Source: DATFNI01 sp963712305 (lineage in GTDB: Bacteria > Bacteroidota > Rhodothermia > Balneolales > DATFMH01). Taken from it: DNA of 64,000 nucleotides. Within the stretch, counting starts at the first letter, position 1, and each line of letters starts with the position of its first letter. Below are positions 43,725 through 52,778 of this stretch, piece by piece. The stretch covers positions 186,001-250,000 of the forward strand of contig CAVQHI010000005.1 of NCBI GenBank assembly GCA_963712305.1, written 5' to 3'. The position numbers and the translations under genes are program-made. Under the pieces are notes generated by a model. That model worked only from the letters and a program-made list of their open reading frames with translations, was not told the origin of the DNA and searched no databases.

Positions 43725-46265
43725 CTATTTTTTAGCGATCAACTCGACAGCTTCTTCAAGCGTAATGTTATCAGGTTCTACACTCTTTGGCAAGCTTATA
43801 TTCTTCTTTCCATACTTTATATACGGACCATACCTGCCGGTCATCACCCTGACCTCTTCTCCATCTTTGGGATGGGTTCCAAGCTCTTTCAGGACACTTG
43901 ATCCCTTCCCTTTTTTCTTTGTCTGACTTAACAATTCAAGAGCTCGTTCAAGTTTCACATCGAGAACATCATCCGTTTTTTTGAGAGAAGCGAAGGTCCC
44001 GTCATGAACTACAAATGGTCCGTAGCGACCGACACCGGCTTTAATATCTTTACCGGTTTCAGGATGCTGTCCGAGCGTTCTGGGTAGAGACAATATTTTC
44101 AGAGCTGTCTCAAGATCGACCTGATCAACACCTAATCCTTTTGGTAGTGAAACACGACGCGGTTTCTTTTTCTCTTCTGTATTTTCACCAAGCTGAACAT
44201 ACGGTCCATAGCGTCCGGACAATACATAGATATCCTTACCAGTCTCAGGATCCTTACCAATTGGTTCATCTGCATTTTCAGATACTTCAACCAGCTTCTG
44301 GATCTTTATAACTGATAGATCGCCCGGCGTAACATTCTGGGGAATAGAAGCAGAAACCGTCTCACCATTGGTTCCCGTCTGGATGTATGGACCAAAACGC
44401 CCTATAAATATCTTATAACCATTCAATCCTTCGACCGGAAGATCAATGCGTTTTGCATCATGAGGATCAATACTGGATTCCCTGTTCTCGACTTTCTTTT
44501 TGAGTCCCTCATCGCCCGAGTAAAATTCAGCCAGATACGATTTCCAGTCCTGGCCTCCCCTCGCGATCTCATCCAACTGCTCTTCCATAGTTGATGTAAA
44601 ACGAAGATCAACCAGGTCGGGAAAATTATTTTCCAACAAGTTTGTAACGGCAAAAGCGGTAAAAGTCGGAACCAATGCAGATCCTTCCTTTATTGCATAG
44701 TTGCGATCCATGATCGTACTGATGATAGTCGCATACGTACTTGGCCGGCCAATGCCCTCTTTCTCAAGTTCTTTAACGAGCGTTGCTTCAGTAAAACGCG
44801 CCGGTGGTTTGGTTTCGTGAGATTTCGGTTCCGTGCCCAGACAATCCACTGAATCAGATTGATGGAGTTCTGGAAGCGGACTATCCTGGTCATCCAATGC
44901 AGCCTCGGGATCGTCATTACCTTCGACGTATGCGCGGAAGAAACCTGGGAACAGAATACGTTTCCCACTCGCTTTAAATGTTGCTTTCTCCTTTTCAGCC
45001 AGCGCTTCGATTGTTGCATTCGTGAATTCAAGCTCAGCGTCAGCCATTTGAGTAGCGATCGTGCGCTTCCAGATCAGATCATAAACTTTGGCATCAAGTC
45101 CGCTCAGTTCTGTTTCATTCGGCTTGCGAAAAACATGACCGGCCGGGCGTATAGCCTCGTGGGCCTCCTGAGCACCTTTCGATTTGGAACTGTAAGTCCG
45201 GACCCGCTCAAAGAGGTAGTCCTGACCATACATCTCACTTACTGAAGTACGTGCTGCATTAATTGCCTGTCCCGAGAGGTTCGTCGAGTCGGTACGCATA
45301 TAGGTGATAAAACCATTTTCATAAAGACGCTGAGCGATACGCATTGTATCTCTGGCCGACAGACCAAATTTCCGGTTGGCCTCTTGCTGCAAAGTTGACG
45401 TGATAAATGGCGGTGCCGGACTTCTTTTTTGTTTCTTTTTCTCTACTTCTGAAACAGACCACTCAGCTGCGTCCAGAGACTTTTGTAAACGAGCGGCATC
45501 CTTCTGGTCAAGGATGATCGCACCGCTATTCTTCTTAAGCTTCCCTGTTGCTTCGTCGAAATCCTTGCCGTTAGCCAGACGCTTTCCATCGAGGTGCGTC
45601 ATTCCAGCCTCGAATTCAATGGGAGATGTTTTCGTCTTCAGACGTGCTTTTAAATCCCAGTAGGTACCGCTCTTAAAGCGGATACGCTCACGTTCGCGCT
45701 CAACAAGCAAGCGAACAGCAACCGACTGCACTCGGCCTGCCGAAAGCCCCGGTGATATTTTTTTCCATAATAACGGGGAGAGCGTATAACCAGCCAGACG
45801 ATCGAGAAATCTCCGCGTTTCCTGGGCATAAACCAGGTTCATATCGATGTCCCGGAATTCCTCAAGGGCTCGTCGGATAGCCGTTTCGGTAATCTCATGA
45901 AAGACCATTCGCTTAACAGGAATTTTAGGCTTCAGCACTTCAAGCAGATGCCAGGAAATGCCCTCACCCTCACGGTCCTCGTCAGTCGCCAGAATCAGTT
46001 CGTCTGCTTCTTTAAGTTCCTGCTTTAGCTGTTTTACAACCTTCTTTTTGCTCCCCGGTATCACATACAGCGGTTCAAAGTCGTGTTCAACGTTAATACC
46101 CAGACTGGCCCACGATTCTTTTTTATAACGGGCCGGCACTTCCTTTGCTGAAGCCGGCAAATCCCGAATGTGTCCCATCGACGAGTCAACAACATAACCG
46201 TCCGGCAGAAACCGGCGGATTGTTTTCGCCTTTGTTGGTGACTCGACAATGACTAAATGCTTCAT
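43725..46265 (-). CDS. topA: DNA topoisomerase I (type IA)
   Basis: An 846-residue enzyme that relaxes negative supercoils. The Toprim domain begins LVIVESPTKAKTI, with the acidic cluster DEDREGE at 95-101. The catalytic tyrosine is Y322 in GFITYMRTDST. The C-terminus carries about four Topo_C_Rpt repeats (GRFGPYIQTG, GRYGPYVQLGEN, GRYGPFVVHDG, GRYGPYIKYGK) in place of the zinc-finger repeats of E. coli TopA. This repeat architecture is common in Bacteroidota, actinobacteria and others. It ends with KSVEPDNITLEEAVELI, a Topo_C-type motif. Confidence 0.97.
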   Translation of the reverse strand: MKHLVIVESPTKAKTIRRFLPDGYVVDSSMGHIRDLPASAKEVPARYKKESWASLGINVEHDFEPLYVIPGSKKKVVKQLKQELKEADELILATDEDREGEGISWHLLEVLKPKIPVKRMVFHEITETAIRRALEEFRDIDMNLVYAQETRRFLDRLAGYTLSPLLWKKISPGLSAGRVQSVAVRLLVERERERIRFKSGTYWDLKARLKTKTSPIEFEAGMTHLDGKRLANGKDFDEATGKLKKNSGAIILDQKDAARLQKSLDAAEWSVSEVEKKKQKRSPAPPFITSTLQQEANRKFGLSARDTMRIAQRLYENGFITYMRTDSTNLSGQAINAARTSVSEMYGQDYLFERVRTYSSKSKGAQEAHEAIRPAGHVFRKPNETELSGLDAKVYDLIWKRTIATQMADAELEFTNATIEALAEKEKATFKASGKRILFPGFFRAYVEGNDDPEAALDDQDSPLPELHQSDSVDCLGTEPKSHETKPPARFTEATLVKELEKEGIGRPSTYATIISTIMDRNYAIKEGSALVPTFTAFAVTNLLENNFPDLVDLRFTSTMEEQLDEIARGGQDWKSYLAEFYSGDEGLKKKVENRESSIDPHDAKRIDLPVEGLNGYKIFIGRFGPYIQTGTNGETVSASIPQNVTPGDLSVIKIQKLVEVSENADEPIGKDPETGKDIYVLSGRYGPYVQLGENTEEKKKPRRVSLPKGLGVDQVDLETALKILSLPRTLGQHPETGKDIKAGVGRYGPFVVHDGTFASLKKTDDVLDVKLERALELLSQTKKKGKGSSVLKELGTHPKDGEEVRVMTGRYGPYIKYGKKNISLPKSVEPDNITLEEAVELIAKK

Positions 46266-46331
46266 AATATTTTGTAAGGTTTTCGCTCTCCCCTAAAAAG
46301 AGAATTTTCCGGGGCAGTCGATACGGTCTTC

Positions 46332-46808
46332 CTATTTGAGCGATTTTAAAAGATTAATTACTTCTTCTCCGTGTCTTTTCGTATCAACCTTTTCGATGAC
46401 GTCCAAAACGGTACCATCTTTTCCAATTACAAATGCTGAACGGGATGGTCCCTCATATGTTTTTCCGTACATCTTCTTTTCAACGATAGAATCCACTTCT
46501 TTCGAAAAAAGATAATCCGGATCGGAGGCCAAAGTATACTTAATTCCCAGCTTTTGGGCATAATTTTCATGTGATCGGCAACTATCCTTGCTGACCGCTA
46601 CTATATTATAACCCATTTTATTGATTTCTTCAGCGTGCCGGACCAACGATTGATTTTGTCGGTCGCACCCCGGGGTGTTATTTTTCATATAAACTGAAAC
46701 AACCGTTGGTCTGTCAAGAAGATCATTGAATGGTACTTCCTGTTCTTTTCCGTCTTCTACGACCTGAAGATTAAAATCCGTATTAATTTTATCTCCTTTT
46801 TTGATCAT
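46332..46808 (-). CDS. bcp: Peroxiredoxin, Bcp/PrxQ-like, without the usual nearby resolving cysteine
   Basis: A 158-residue thioredoxin-fold peroxidase. The peroxidatic cysteine is C48 in NTPGCDRQ, within the conserved region that normally reads TPGCTxxxC. The resolving cysteine expected five positions later is replaced (residues 49-53 are DRQNQ). A second cysteine, C76, lies in VSKDSCRSHENYAQKLGIKYTLASDPD. The enzyme therefore probably works as a 1-Cys form or uses C76. It detoxifies hydroperoxides in the cytoplasm. The ArsR gene lies about 100 bp upstream on the same strand. Confidence 0.88.
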   Translation of the reverse strand: MIKKGDKINTDFNLQVVEDGKEQEVPFNDLLDRPTVVSVYMKNNTPGCDRQNQSLVRHAEEINKMGYNIVAVSKDSCRSHENYAQKLGIKYTLASDPDYLFSKEVDSIVEKKMYGKTYEGPSRSAFVIGKDGTVLDVIEKVDTKRHGEEVINLLKSLK

Positions 46809-46907
46809 ACCTTTCCCTCTGTTATTGCATATTGACCCTATAAATCATGCATTTCGAACATGATTTCAAAAAAGTAACTGGTTTAACAAAGAAATCTCAA
46901 AAAACGA

Positions 46908-47240
46908 TCATTCCCTGTTAAACGTCTCATGGAGATTTCTCGCGTTGTCCTCAAGACTGCCGCAAACGATATCGCAAAGATTAAAAATACTCTCATCCTC
47001 GATGAAATAGTAAACGTGGAGGCCCTCTTTTCGGCGGCCTATCAAACCATTTGATGCCATTAGGGAAAGATGCTTCGACACATTAGCCTGCCCTGCACCT
47101 GTCACCTCAACCAAATCCTGCACACACTTTTCACCACCCTGAAGAAGGTATAAAAGTTTAAGCCTCATGGGTTCGCCTAACAACTTGAAGCGTCCCGAAA
47201 CATGGTTTAATGTATCAGTCGTCATTTTCGCCATTTCCAT
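46908..47240 (-). CDS. ArsR family transcriptional regulator
   Basis: A 110-residue winged-helix repressor. The helix-turn-helix is VQDLVEVTGAGQANVSKHLSLMASNGLI, followed by a wing with RRKEGLHVYYFI. Cysteines occur at C39 (EKCVQDL), C89 and C93 (LCDIVCGS). They could sense metals, sulfide or redox state, but the ligand is unknown. Three in-frame ATGs at 47240, 47234 and 47225 are possible starts. An 11-bp inverted repeat lies upstream at 47291-47370. Confidence 0.88.
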   Translation of the reverse strand: MEMAKMTTDTLNHVSGRFKLLGEPMRLKLLYLLQGGEKCVQDLVEVTGAGQANVSKHLSLMASNGLIGRRKEGLHVYYFIEDESIFNLCDIVCGSLEDNARNLHETFNRE

Positions 47241-47290
47241 AACCTGTTTGAATTGAAAAAAGCAGTTTATTTAATAGTTATCCTTATACA

Positions 47291-47370
47291 GTTAACAACT
47301 ACACAACTTAAAGAATATTCTTACTTGGTAATATAACGATATTTCACTTTATTTTCTGATAGTTGTTAAC
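47291..47370. promoter_or_regulatory. Inverted repeat in the ArsR-Nudix intergenic region (operator candidate)
   Basis: GTTAACAACTA (47291-47301) and TAGTTGTTAAC (47360-47370) are exact reverse complements, and each arm contains the palindrome GTTAAC. They flank 58 bp of AT-rich DNA upstream of the ArsR gene and downstream of the Nudix gene. They could be two binding sites for the ArsR repressor or another regulator, or a small repeat. Confidence 0.4.
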
Positions 47371-47394
47371 AAATTCACCGCTCAAAATTGCCCT

Positions 47395-47967
47395 TCAACT
47401 ATTATGCATCAGGTATTGTGCAAACGCTGCCACTACAAGTGAGTGATGAATGACACCATTTTTAACCGCTTTTTCGACATCCGGCATACTCATCATTTCC
47501 ACTTGTATACGTTCATGCTGATCCAGATTTTGCTCGAACTCAAGAGTACAATTATCCGCAAAGTACATAAAGCAATAATTTGTAAATATTGCCGGATTCG
47601 TGCTTACCTTGCCTAACAGCTTCCAGTCATCAGAAATAAATCCCGTCTCTTCCCTAAGCTCTCTTTTTGCTGTTTCTAATGGATTTTCATCCTCGGGATC
47701 GACTACCCCGCCGGGTATCTCCAGACTTACCTCATCAATTCCAAAACGATACTGTTTAACCAGGATTACTTCGTTACTGGCAGTTCTGGCAATGACATTT
47801 ACCCAGTTTGGGGCATCAATAATGTAGAAATCACTGTCGCCGCCGTCATCCGGTGGCCGGCAATGTCTTTTACTGATCTGAAATATTGGGGTATCCAGCA
47901 GATCTTTTTCAGATTCAATAACCCATTTCTTAATTTCACTATCATTCTGAAATTTTTCAGAGCTCAT
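47395..47967 (-). CDS. Nudix hydrolase, ADP-ribose pyrophosphatase-like
   Basis: A 190-residue hydrolase. The Nudix box is visible as GGVVDPEDENPLETAKRELREETGF (86-110). It has one extra residue between the first glycine and the first glutamate compared with the GX5EX7REUXEEXGU consensus. A glycine-proline turn (EIPGG) before the box and VILVKQYRF are typical of ADP-ribose/ADP-sugar hydrolases. It is divergent from amn (21 bp between the starts), so both may be controlled from the same region. Confidence 0.88.
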   Translation of the reverse strand: MSSEKFQNDSEIKKWVIESEKDLLDTPIFQISKRHCRPPDDGGDSDFYIIDAPNWVNVIARTASNEVILVKQYRFGIDEVSLEIPGGVVDPEDENPLETAKRELREETGFISDDWKLLGKVSTNPAIFTNYCFMYFADNCTLEFEQNLDQHERIQVEMMSMPDVEKAVKNGVIHHSLVVAAFAQYLMHNS

Positions 47968-47987
47968 TTTTGTAATATCTCCTGTTT

Positions 47988-49184
47988 ATGATCGAACCTT
48001 TTGTTTTTAAAATAGATACACTAACCGATCCTGATTCCGACATGTCGGAGAAGGATCTGGATGGTCTAATAACCGAGGCTTGTGACCGTATTGAAGAAAT
48101 ATATGATTCTGGTTTCTATCCCAAGCTGATTGTCAAGCGCTCATGGTCAAAGCACAATCCGATCATAACCGGAGAATTTGCCCGTCCCAAAGCGTTTCGC
48201 TGGTACCTGTCCCGGGAACTGCGCAAATTAGTTGAAAAAGGAGCTGACTTCAAAATATTATCATCGCGACCCCGTCAATCTTTGAATGATCCATCTTTGC
48301 TCGATTCCCTTGATGAGGATGAGTGGGACTTCACACAAAAGAAGCTTTTCATATTTAAAGCCGAGCGGATCGAACTATCTCTTGATCGACTCGAGCATTA
48401 TACCGGTACCAGGGCCGCTGATTTTCAGCGCTATATCATATTCTCAAACTATGATATGCATGTCGAGGTTTTTCTTGAAAAATTTCCAGATGCTGTTCAC
48501 CCGCAGCGTGGCGGGGTACAAATGCCCGCGTATCATTATAAATTGCCGAATAATGAGGGGATCTCACTTGTCAATATTGGTGTCGGACCATCCAATGCTA
48601 AAACGATGACCGACCATGTATCGGTCCTGCGTCCCGATGCGATGATCATGGTTGGCCATTGTGGCGGACTCCGAAACCACCAGGAAATTGGCGATTTCGT
48701 ACTGGCTACCGGGTACATGCGGGCCGATGGTGTTCTTGATGACGCCATCCCGGTCAATGTACCGATTACGCCAAACTTTCTGATCAACCTACAGCTCCAG
48801 GAAGTTCTGGAGAAATATGATCTTAACTACCGTCTTGGCTCAGTATACACTACAGCCAATCGCGACTGGGAATTTGCAAAAAAGAAAACCGTCCAGGAAA
48901 TTCATGTAAGCCGCAGCATCGCCATCGATATGGAATCGGCTACAGTCGCCACAAACGGCTTCCGGTATCGTATCCCTCATGCAACACTTCTAAGTGTTAG
49001 TGACAAGCCGTTGCATGGCAAACCAAAACTGAGTGGCCCCGCACAGTCATTCTACGAACACTCTAAGAAAATGCACCTCGATGTTGTCATCGAGACGATA
49101 GAGCGCATCAAGAAACTTTATCCCAACGGTTTACCCAACTCCAGCATACGTTCCTTCGACGAACCACTCATGGGAGGGACCTGA
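47988..49184 (+). CDS. amn: AMP nucleosidase
   Basis: A 398-residue enzyme that splits AMP into adenine and ribose 5-phosphate. An N-terminal regulatory part of about 150 residues (ITGEFARPKAFRWYLSREL) precedes the nucleoside phosphorylase-like catalytic domain. That domain has VNIGVGPSNAKTMTDHV, MVGHCGGLRNHQEIGDFVLA and AIDMESATVATNGF, the ribose-binding ME motif. It is about 80-90 residues shorter than E. coli Amn (484). Its divergence from the Nudix gene may link nucleotide salvage to ADP-ribose turnover (inference). Confidence 0.92.
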   Translation: MIEPFVFKIDTLTDPDSDMSEKDLDGLITEACDRIEEIYDSGFYPKLIVKRSWSKHNPIITGEFARPKAFRWYLSRELRKLVEKGADFKILSSRPRQSLNDPSLLDSLDEDEWDFTQKKLFIFKAERIELSLDRLEHYTGTRAADFQRYIIFSNYDMHVEVFLEKFPDAVHPQRGGVQMPAYHYKLPNNEGISLVNIGVGPSNAKTMTDHVSVLRPDAMIMVGHCGGLRNHQEIGDFVLATGYMRADGVLDDAIPVNVPITPNFLINLQLQEVLEKYDLNYRLGSVYTTANRDWEFAKKKTVQEIHVSRSIAIDMESATVATNGFRYRIPHATLLSVSDKPLHGKPKLSGPAQSFYEHSKKMHLDVVIETIERIKKLYPNGLPNSSIRSFDEPLMGGT

Positions 49185-49297
49185 AGCTCGGTTACCAGTA
49201 AACAGTTTCAGTTATCATAAGATTCAATGACGTTTCCTGCGATCTTTCTTTGATTACGGTTTGTTGATAACTGTTAATGTAAGGTTAACTCATTTTC

Positions 49298-49322
49298 TTG
49301 TTCCTATTAGAAAAGGGAACAA
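49298..49322. promoter_or_regulatory. Dyad immediately upstream of radC
   Basis: TTGTTCC (49298-49304) and GGAACAA (49316-49322) form a 7-bp inverted repeat with an 11-bp AT-rich centre, 15 bp before the radC start codon. The position overlaps where a promoter or the leader would be. The dyad might be an operator or an RNA hairpin near the ribosome-binding site. It does not match a LexA box that I recognise. Confidence 0.3.
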
Positions 49323-49337
49323 ATCAGGAGAGACGAT

Positions 49338-50060
49338 ATGAGTGAACCACTGACTTTTGACGATAAGGCATATCTGAATAAAAGAAGCGTAAAGGACATG
49401 CTGCCCGATGAACAGCCAAGAGAGAAACTGATGCGTTATGGCAGTGAAAGTCTTTCAGAGGCGGAATTGCTAGCCATTCTCTTACGTACGGGTAGTGGCA
49501 AAATGAATGTCATTGATACAGCCAGGGCATTAATCGATCATTTCGACGGCATCAACAACCTTTGTAGGAAGAATTGGCAGGAAATGCGGGTAATACCTGG
49601 AATCGCAAAAGTTAAAGCCGTTACGCTTGAGGCTATGTTTGAACTGGCCCGGCGTCTGCAGGTGGCTCAGCTTGGTGAACAGATTACACTAAAATGTCCG
49701 GAAGACGTGAATAATTATTTTGGTCCTTTACTTCGCGATTTCAGGAAGGAAGTGTTTGTTGTCGCATTCCTTAATGCAGCTAAATTGCTGACCGGCTACA
49801 AGAAAATCAGCGTTGGCGGTGTGACTGCCACTATCGTTGATCCTGCAGAGGTGATGCGCCAGGCTATTCTCAACGACGCACATTCTGTGATCGTGTTACA
49901 CAATCATCCATCCGGAAATACTAATCCATCACGTGCAGATTTACAGCTAACCAAACGTCTGGTCGAATCAGGCAAACTCCTCGGGATTGAAGTAGAAGAT
50001 CACGTGATCATTGCCGGTCATACCTTCACCAGCCTCCGCACCAACGGCTCCATGCGTTAA
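49338..50060 (+). CDS. radC: RadC family protein (JAB/MPN domain)
   Basis: A 240-residue protein. The N-terminal helix-hairpin-helix region is DMLPDEQPREKLMRYGSESLSEAELLAILLRTG with IPGIAKVKAVTLEAMFEL. The C-terminal JAMM metalloprotease-like domain has the ligands H188 and H190 (HNHPSGN) and D201 (PSRADLQLTKRL). A GGAGAG ribosome-binding site precedes the ATG. The name comes from a misassigned radiation-sensitive mutant; the role in bacteria is not settled. It stands alone. Confidence 0.95.
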   Translation: MSEPLTFDDKAYLNKRSVKDMLPDEQPREKLMRYGSESLSEAELLAILLRTGSGKMNVIDTARALIDHFDGINNLCRKNWQEMRVIPGIAKVKAVTLEAMFELARRLQVAQLGEQITLKCPEDVNNYFGPLLRDFRKEVFVVAFLNAAKLLTGYKKISVGGVTATIVDPAEVMRQAILNDAHSVIVLHNHPSGNTNPSRADLQLTKRLVESGKLLGIEVEDHVIIAGHTFTSLRTNGSMR

Positions 50061-50288
50061 GCCAGTGACCAGATATCAATGAACAGTAAACAGTGACCGA
50101 TCACTGCCAACTGTTATACGTGAATAGGCTCCGTCAGGTGCACCCTGTTTATAGAACCTATTGAAATCAAGAGAAGCGGGCTCTGATAGCAGCCCCAAAA
50201 AAACATGCTTTACAATTACGGCCAACACGTATTCACGGTAAAAAACCGGAAATCTTTAATTCCACCAGAGCACAAGGAGGAATTACAT

Positions 50289-50445
50289 AAATAACGTGTG
50301 TTCGATATAAGCATTGGAAGAAATCGTTAAAAACGATTCGTTTTAGATTCGCTGACTCTTAGCACCCGGATTAATCCGGGTGTTAGGGAGAATGACAATC
50401 AGAGGTTTGTCAGTAAGATTTTCTTATCTCGAACTCACGTTATTT
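50289..50445. mobile_element. MITE-like element, copy 3
   Basis: The ends at 50289-50311 and 50423-50445 are inverted copies of each other with two mismatches in 23 positions. The right end matches the copy 1 end exactly over 19 bp. The interior contains AATCGT (50322-50327) paired with ACGATT (50333-50338), then the perfect 20-bp palindrome built from CACCCGGATT (50363-50372) and its complement. Copy 2 has the same order of internal structures. It is non-coding and 157 bp long. Confidence 0.75.
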
Positions 50446-50667
50446 GGGAATAACATCCATAAGTTGTGAAAAAATAATTCGGCCAGTATACATGATCGTG
50501 TCTGGTTTTGGATTGTCGAACACGGAATAGACTGGCAAACTATAAATCCAAGTCGCCAAATAGTTTAACATCACTTAGTGTATTGAAGTACAATAAGTTA
50601 CATGATTTTATAATTTTCTTAACCTGACACTAATGATCCCCTATAATGAAAAATATCTCTTCAGGTT

Positions 50668-50697
50668 TCCGTGAGGGAGTAGGAGGCTCCTCACGGA
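50668..50697. terminator. Hairpin in the radC-argS interval
   Basis: TCCGTGAGG (50668-50676) and CCTCACGGA (50689-50697) form a perfect 9-bp stem with a purine-rich 12-base loop. No T-run follows. It could end a transcript, or be a palindromic repeat like others in this window. Confidence 0.45.
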
Positions 50698-50885
50698 GCT
50701 ATAATCGAATCACAAGTCTTTTTTTCAGGTGGTATTACAGTTCACTGTTAATTGATCCCTGTTAACTGTAACATCAGGTTTCATCTTCTTGTAAACCTTC
50801 TTAATATTATCCGCTTGATTTGCTCGTTGTGTTTAGCGAAACAGATCGTTAATTACCATTTTTATACGCAGAATTTTTAGGGATC

Positions 50886-52520
50886 ATGAAATCGTACCTG
50901 GAATCTATTATCAAAAAAAGTCTTGAACAGTTCGGATCACTGGATGAAAGACCTGAAATCATTATAGAACAGCCCAGGATTCCCGAACACGGCGATTTAT
51001 CCACCAATGTAGCGATGACTCTCACCAAAGCATTGCGGAAGAATCCGCGGGTCATAGCACAACAAATCGTCGATAGTATTGAGTATGATCCACAAAAGAT
51101 TAAATCGATTGAGATCGCGGGTCCGGGTTTCATCAATTTCCGTTATTCAGAAGAATGGCTCTTCGGGCAACTCAAATCCATTTCCAGTAAAGAATATGTA
51201 TTTGGTCGTTCGGACATCAATAAGGGGAAACGGGTACTCGTCGAGTTTGTGAGTGCCAACCCGACCGGGCCGCTAACCGTCGGCCATGGGCGTAATGCCG
51301 TTTTAGGTGATACGATCGCTCGCCTGTTTGAGTGGACGGGTGCGGATGTCGAGCGCGAATATTACTTCAACGATGCCGGAAGACAGATGCGGGTACTTGC
51401 ACAGAGCGTACAGGCCCGTTACCTGGAATTGATTGGCGTGCCAGATCCTGAGTTTCCAGAAGATGGCTACCAGGGTGAATATATCAGGGATATTGCACAA
51501 ACAATTGTTGATGAAAAGGGAGATGAGCTAAAGAATAATGACGACCTGGATATCTTTAAGCAATATGCCCAGGACCTCATCTTTGAGGATATTCAGAATA
51601 CTCTGGAACGGATGAATATCCGGATGAACAACTTTTTCAACGAGCATGACCTTTACCTCAGTGGTTCTATCGAGGATGTGGTTCAGAAGCTTCGTGATAA
51701 GGATTTAGTCTACGAAAAGGAAGACGCCACCTGGTTCAAGACAACCGAGTTCGGAAAAGATAAAGATACTGTCCTTATAAAAAGCACCGGCGAACCAACC
51801 TACCGCTTGCCGGATATTGCTTATCACAGGGACAAACTCCAGCGTGGTTATGATCTCTGCATTGATGTCTTTGGTGCGGATCACATTGCTACTTACCCTG
51901 ATGTTGTTTCGGCTGTAAATGCTCTTGGCTTCGACACCAACCGCATCGAAGTGGTCGTCTATCAGTTCGTTACGCTGGTCAAAGATGGCAAGCCTTTTAA
52001 AATGAGCACACGTAAAGCCAACTTCGTCACACTGGACGAATTAATGGATATGGTTGGAAGCGACGTCACCCGTTTCTTCTTCCTGATGCGTTCACCGGGC
52101 ACACACCTTGAGTTTGATATTGGTCAGGCTCGCGAGGCCGGCGAGAAAAACCCCGTATTCTATCTTCAGTACGCCCACGCCCGCATACAGAGCATCATGC
52201 GCAAAGTCACGGATGAGTTTTCTTTTACTGGCCAACCCGATCTAAGCCAGCTCACTCACGATGCGGAAATCGCCCTGATAAAAACCTTGTTGAGGCTACC
52301 GGAGATTATCAGCTTATGTGCTCAAAAACGAGAACCACATCACCTTATCACCTATTTGAACGGACTGGCGACTGACTTCACACAGTTTTATCATCACTGT
52401 CACATTCTTGGAGAACCTGAAAATCTGGCTTATGCGCGCACGACACTGGCTGAGTCAACAGCAGCCGTTCTAAGACATGGCTTAGAGGTGCTGGGTATTA
52501 AGGCGCCTGACCACATGTAA
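50886..52520 (+). CDS. argS: Arginyl-tRNA synthetase
   Basis: A 544-residue class I synthetase. It starts with the Add-1 tRNA D-loop binding domain. The HIGH-type motif appears in SANPTGPLTVGHGRN (VGHG at 132-135) and the KMSKS-equivalent is FKMSTRKANF. The C-terminal DALR anticodon-binding domain includes NPVFYLQYAHARIQSI. The enzyme charges tRNA-Arg. It is a solitary gene following the repeat-containing gap. Confidence 0.96.
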   Translation: MKSYLESIIKKSLEQFGSLDERPEIIIEQPRIPEHGDLSTNVAMTLTKALRKNPRVIAQQIVDSIEYDPQKIKSIEIAGPGFINFRYSEEWLFGQLKSISSKEYVFGRSDINKGKRVLVEFVSANPTGPLTVGHGRNAVLGDTIARLFEWTGADVEREYYFNDAGRQMRVLAQSVQARYLELIGVPDPEFPEDGYQGEYIRDIAQTIVDEKGDELKNNDDLDIFKQYAQDLIFEDIQNTLERMNIRMNNFFNEHDLYLSGSIEDVVQKLRDKDLVYEKEDATWFKTTEFGKDKDTVLIKSTGEPTYRLPDIAYHRDKLQRGYDLCIDVFGADHIATYPDVVSAVNALGFDTNRIEVVVYQFVTLVKDGKPFKMSTRKANFVTLDELMDMVGSDVTRFFFLMRSPGTHLEFDIGQAREAGEKNPVFYLQYAHARIQSIMRKVTDEFSFTGQPDLSQLTHDAEIALIKTLLRLPEIISLCAQKREPHHLITYLNGLATDFTQFYHHCHILGEPENLAYARTTLAESTAAVLRHGLEVLGIKAPDHM

Positions 52521-52632
52521 TTATTTATTTAACGATTAACGTTTGTTCTGGCGTCCTCGCCTGAACACCCCACCCTTTTAAAAAAATCCAGATTCATCTG
52601 GATAACTGTGTTAAACGATAGTCCTTTCTGAG

Positions 52633-52648
52633 ATTCCCGATCGGGAAT
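52633..52648. repeat. Short perfect palindrome in the argS-methyltransferase gap
   Basis: ATTCCCGATCGGGAAT is a perfect 16-bp palindrome in the context GAGATTCCCGATCGGGAATGACG. The sequence resembles the dispersed CGAGA...AATGAC repeats, such as the one nested at 18474-18603, and may be a worn remnant. It could also act as a terminator for the convergent genes on either side. Confidence 0.5.
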
Positions 52649-52778
52649 GACGAACCTGCTATATTTGGCATTAACAATAAGTAGGTGTTGACTGTCAAAA
52701 TCATCTGTACCATTTACCGAGCAGCTGTTTGTACACTCGGAACCATAGTTCCTTCCCCTATTCCCTCTTTAACCTAAA

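Larger units (their letters stand above)
50061..50885. other. Gene-free stretch with one MITE-like element and a hairpin
   Basis: An 825-bp interval between radC and argS has no gene I can support. It contains the third copy of the inverted-repeat element (50289-50445) and a hairpin at 50668-50697. The last 150 bp upstream of argS probably contain its promoter. The remaining DNA shows no structure I can identify. Confidence 0.7.
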
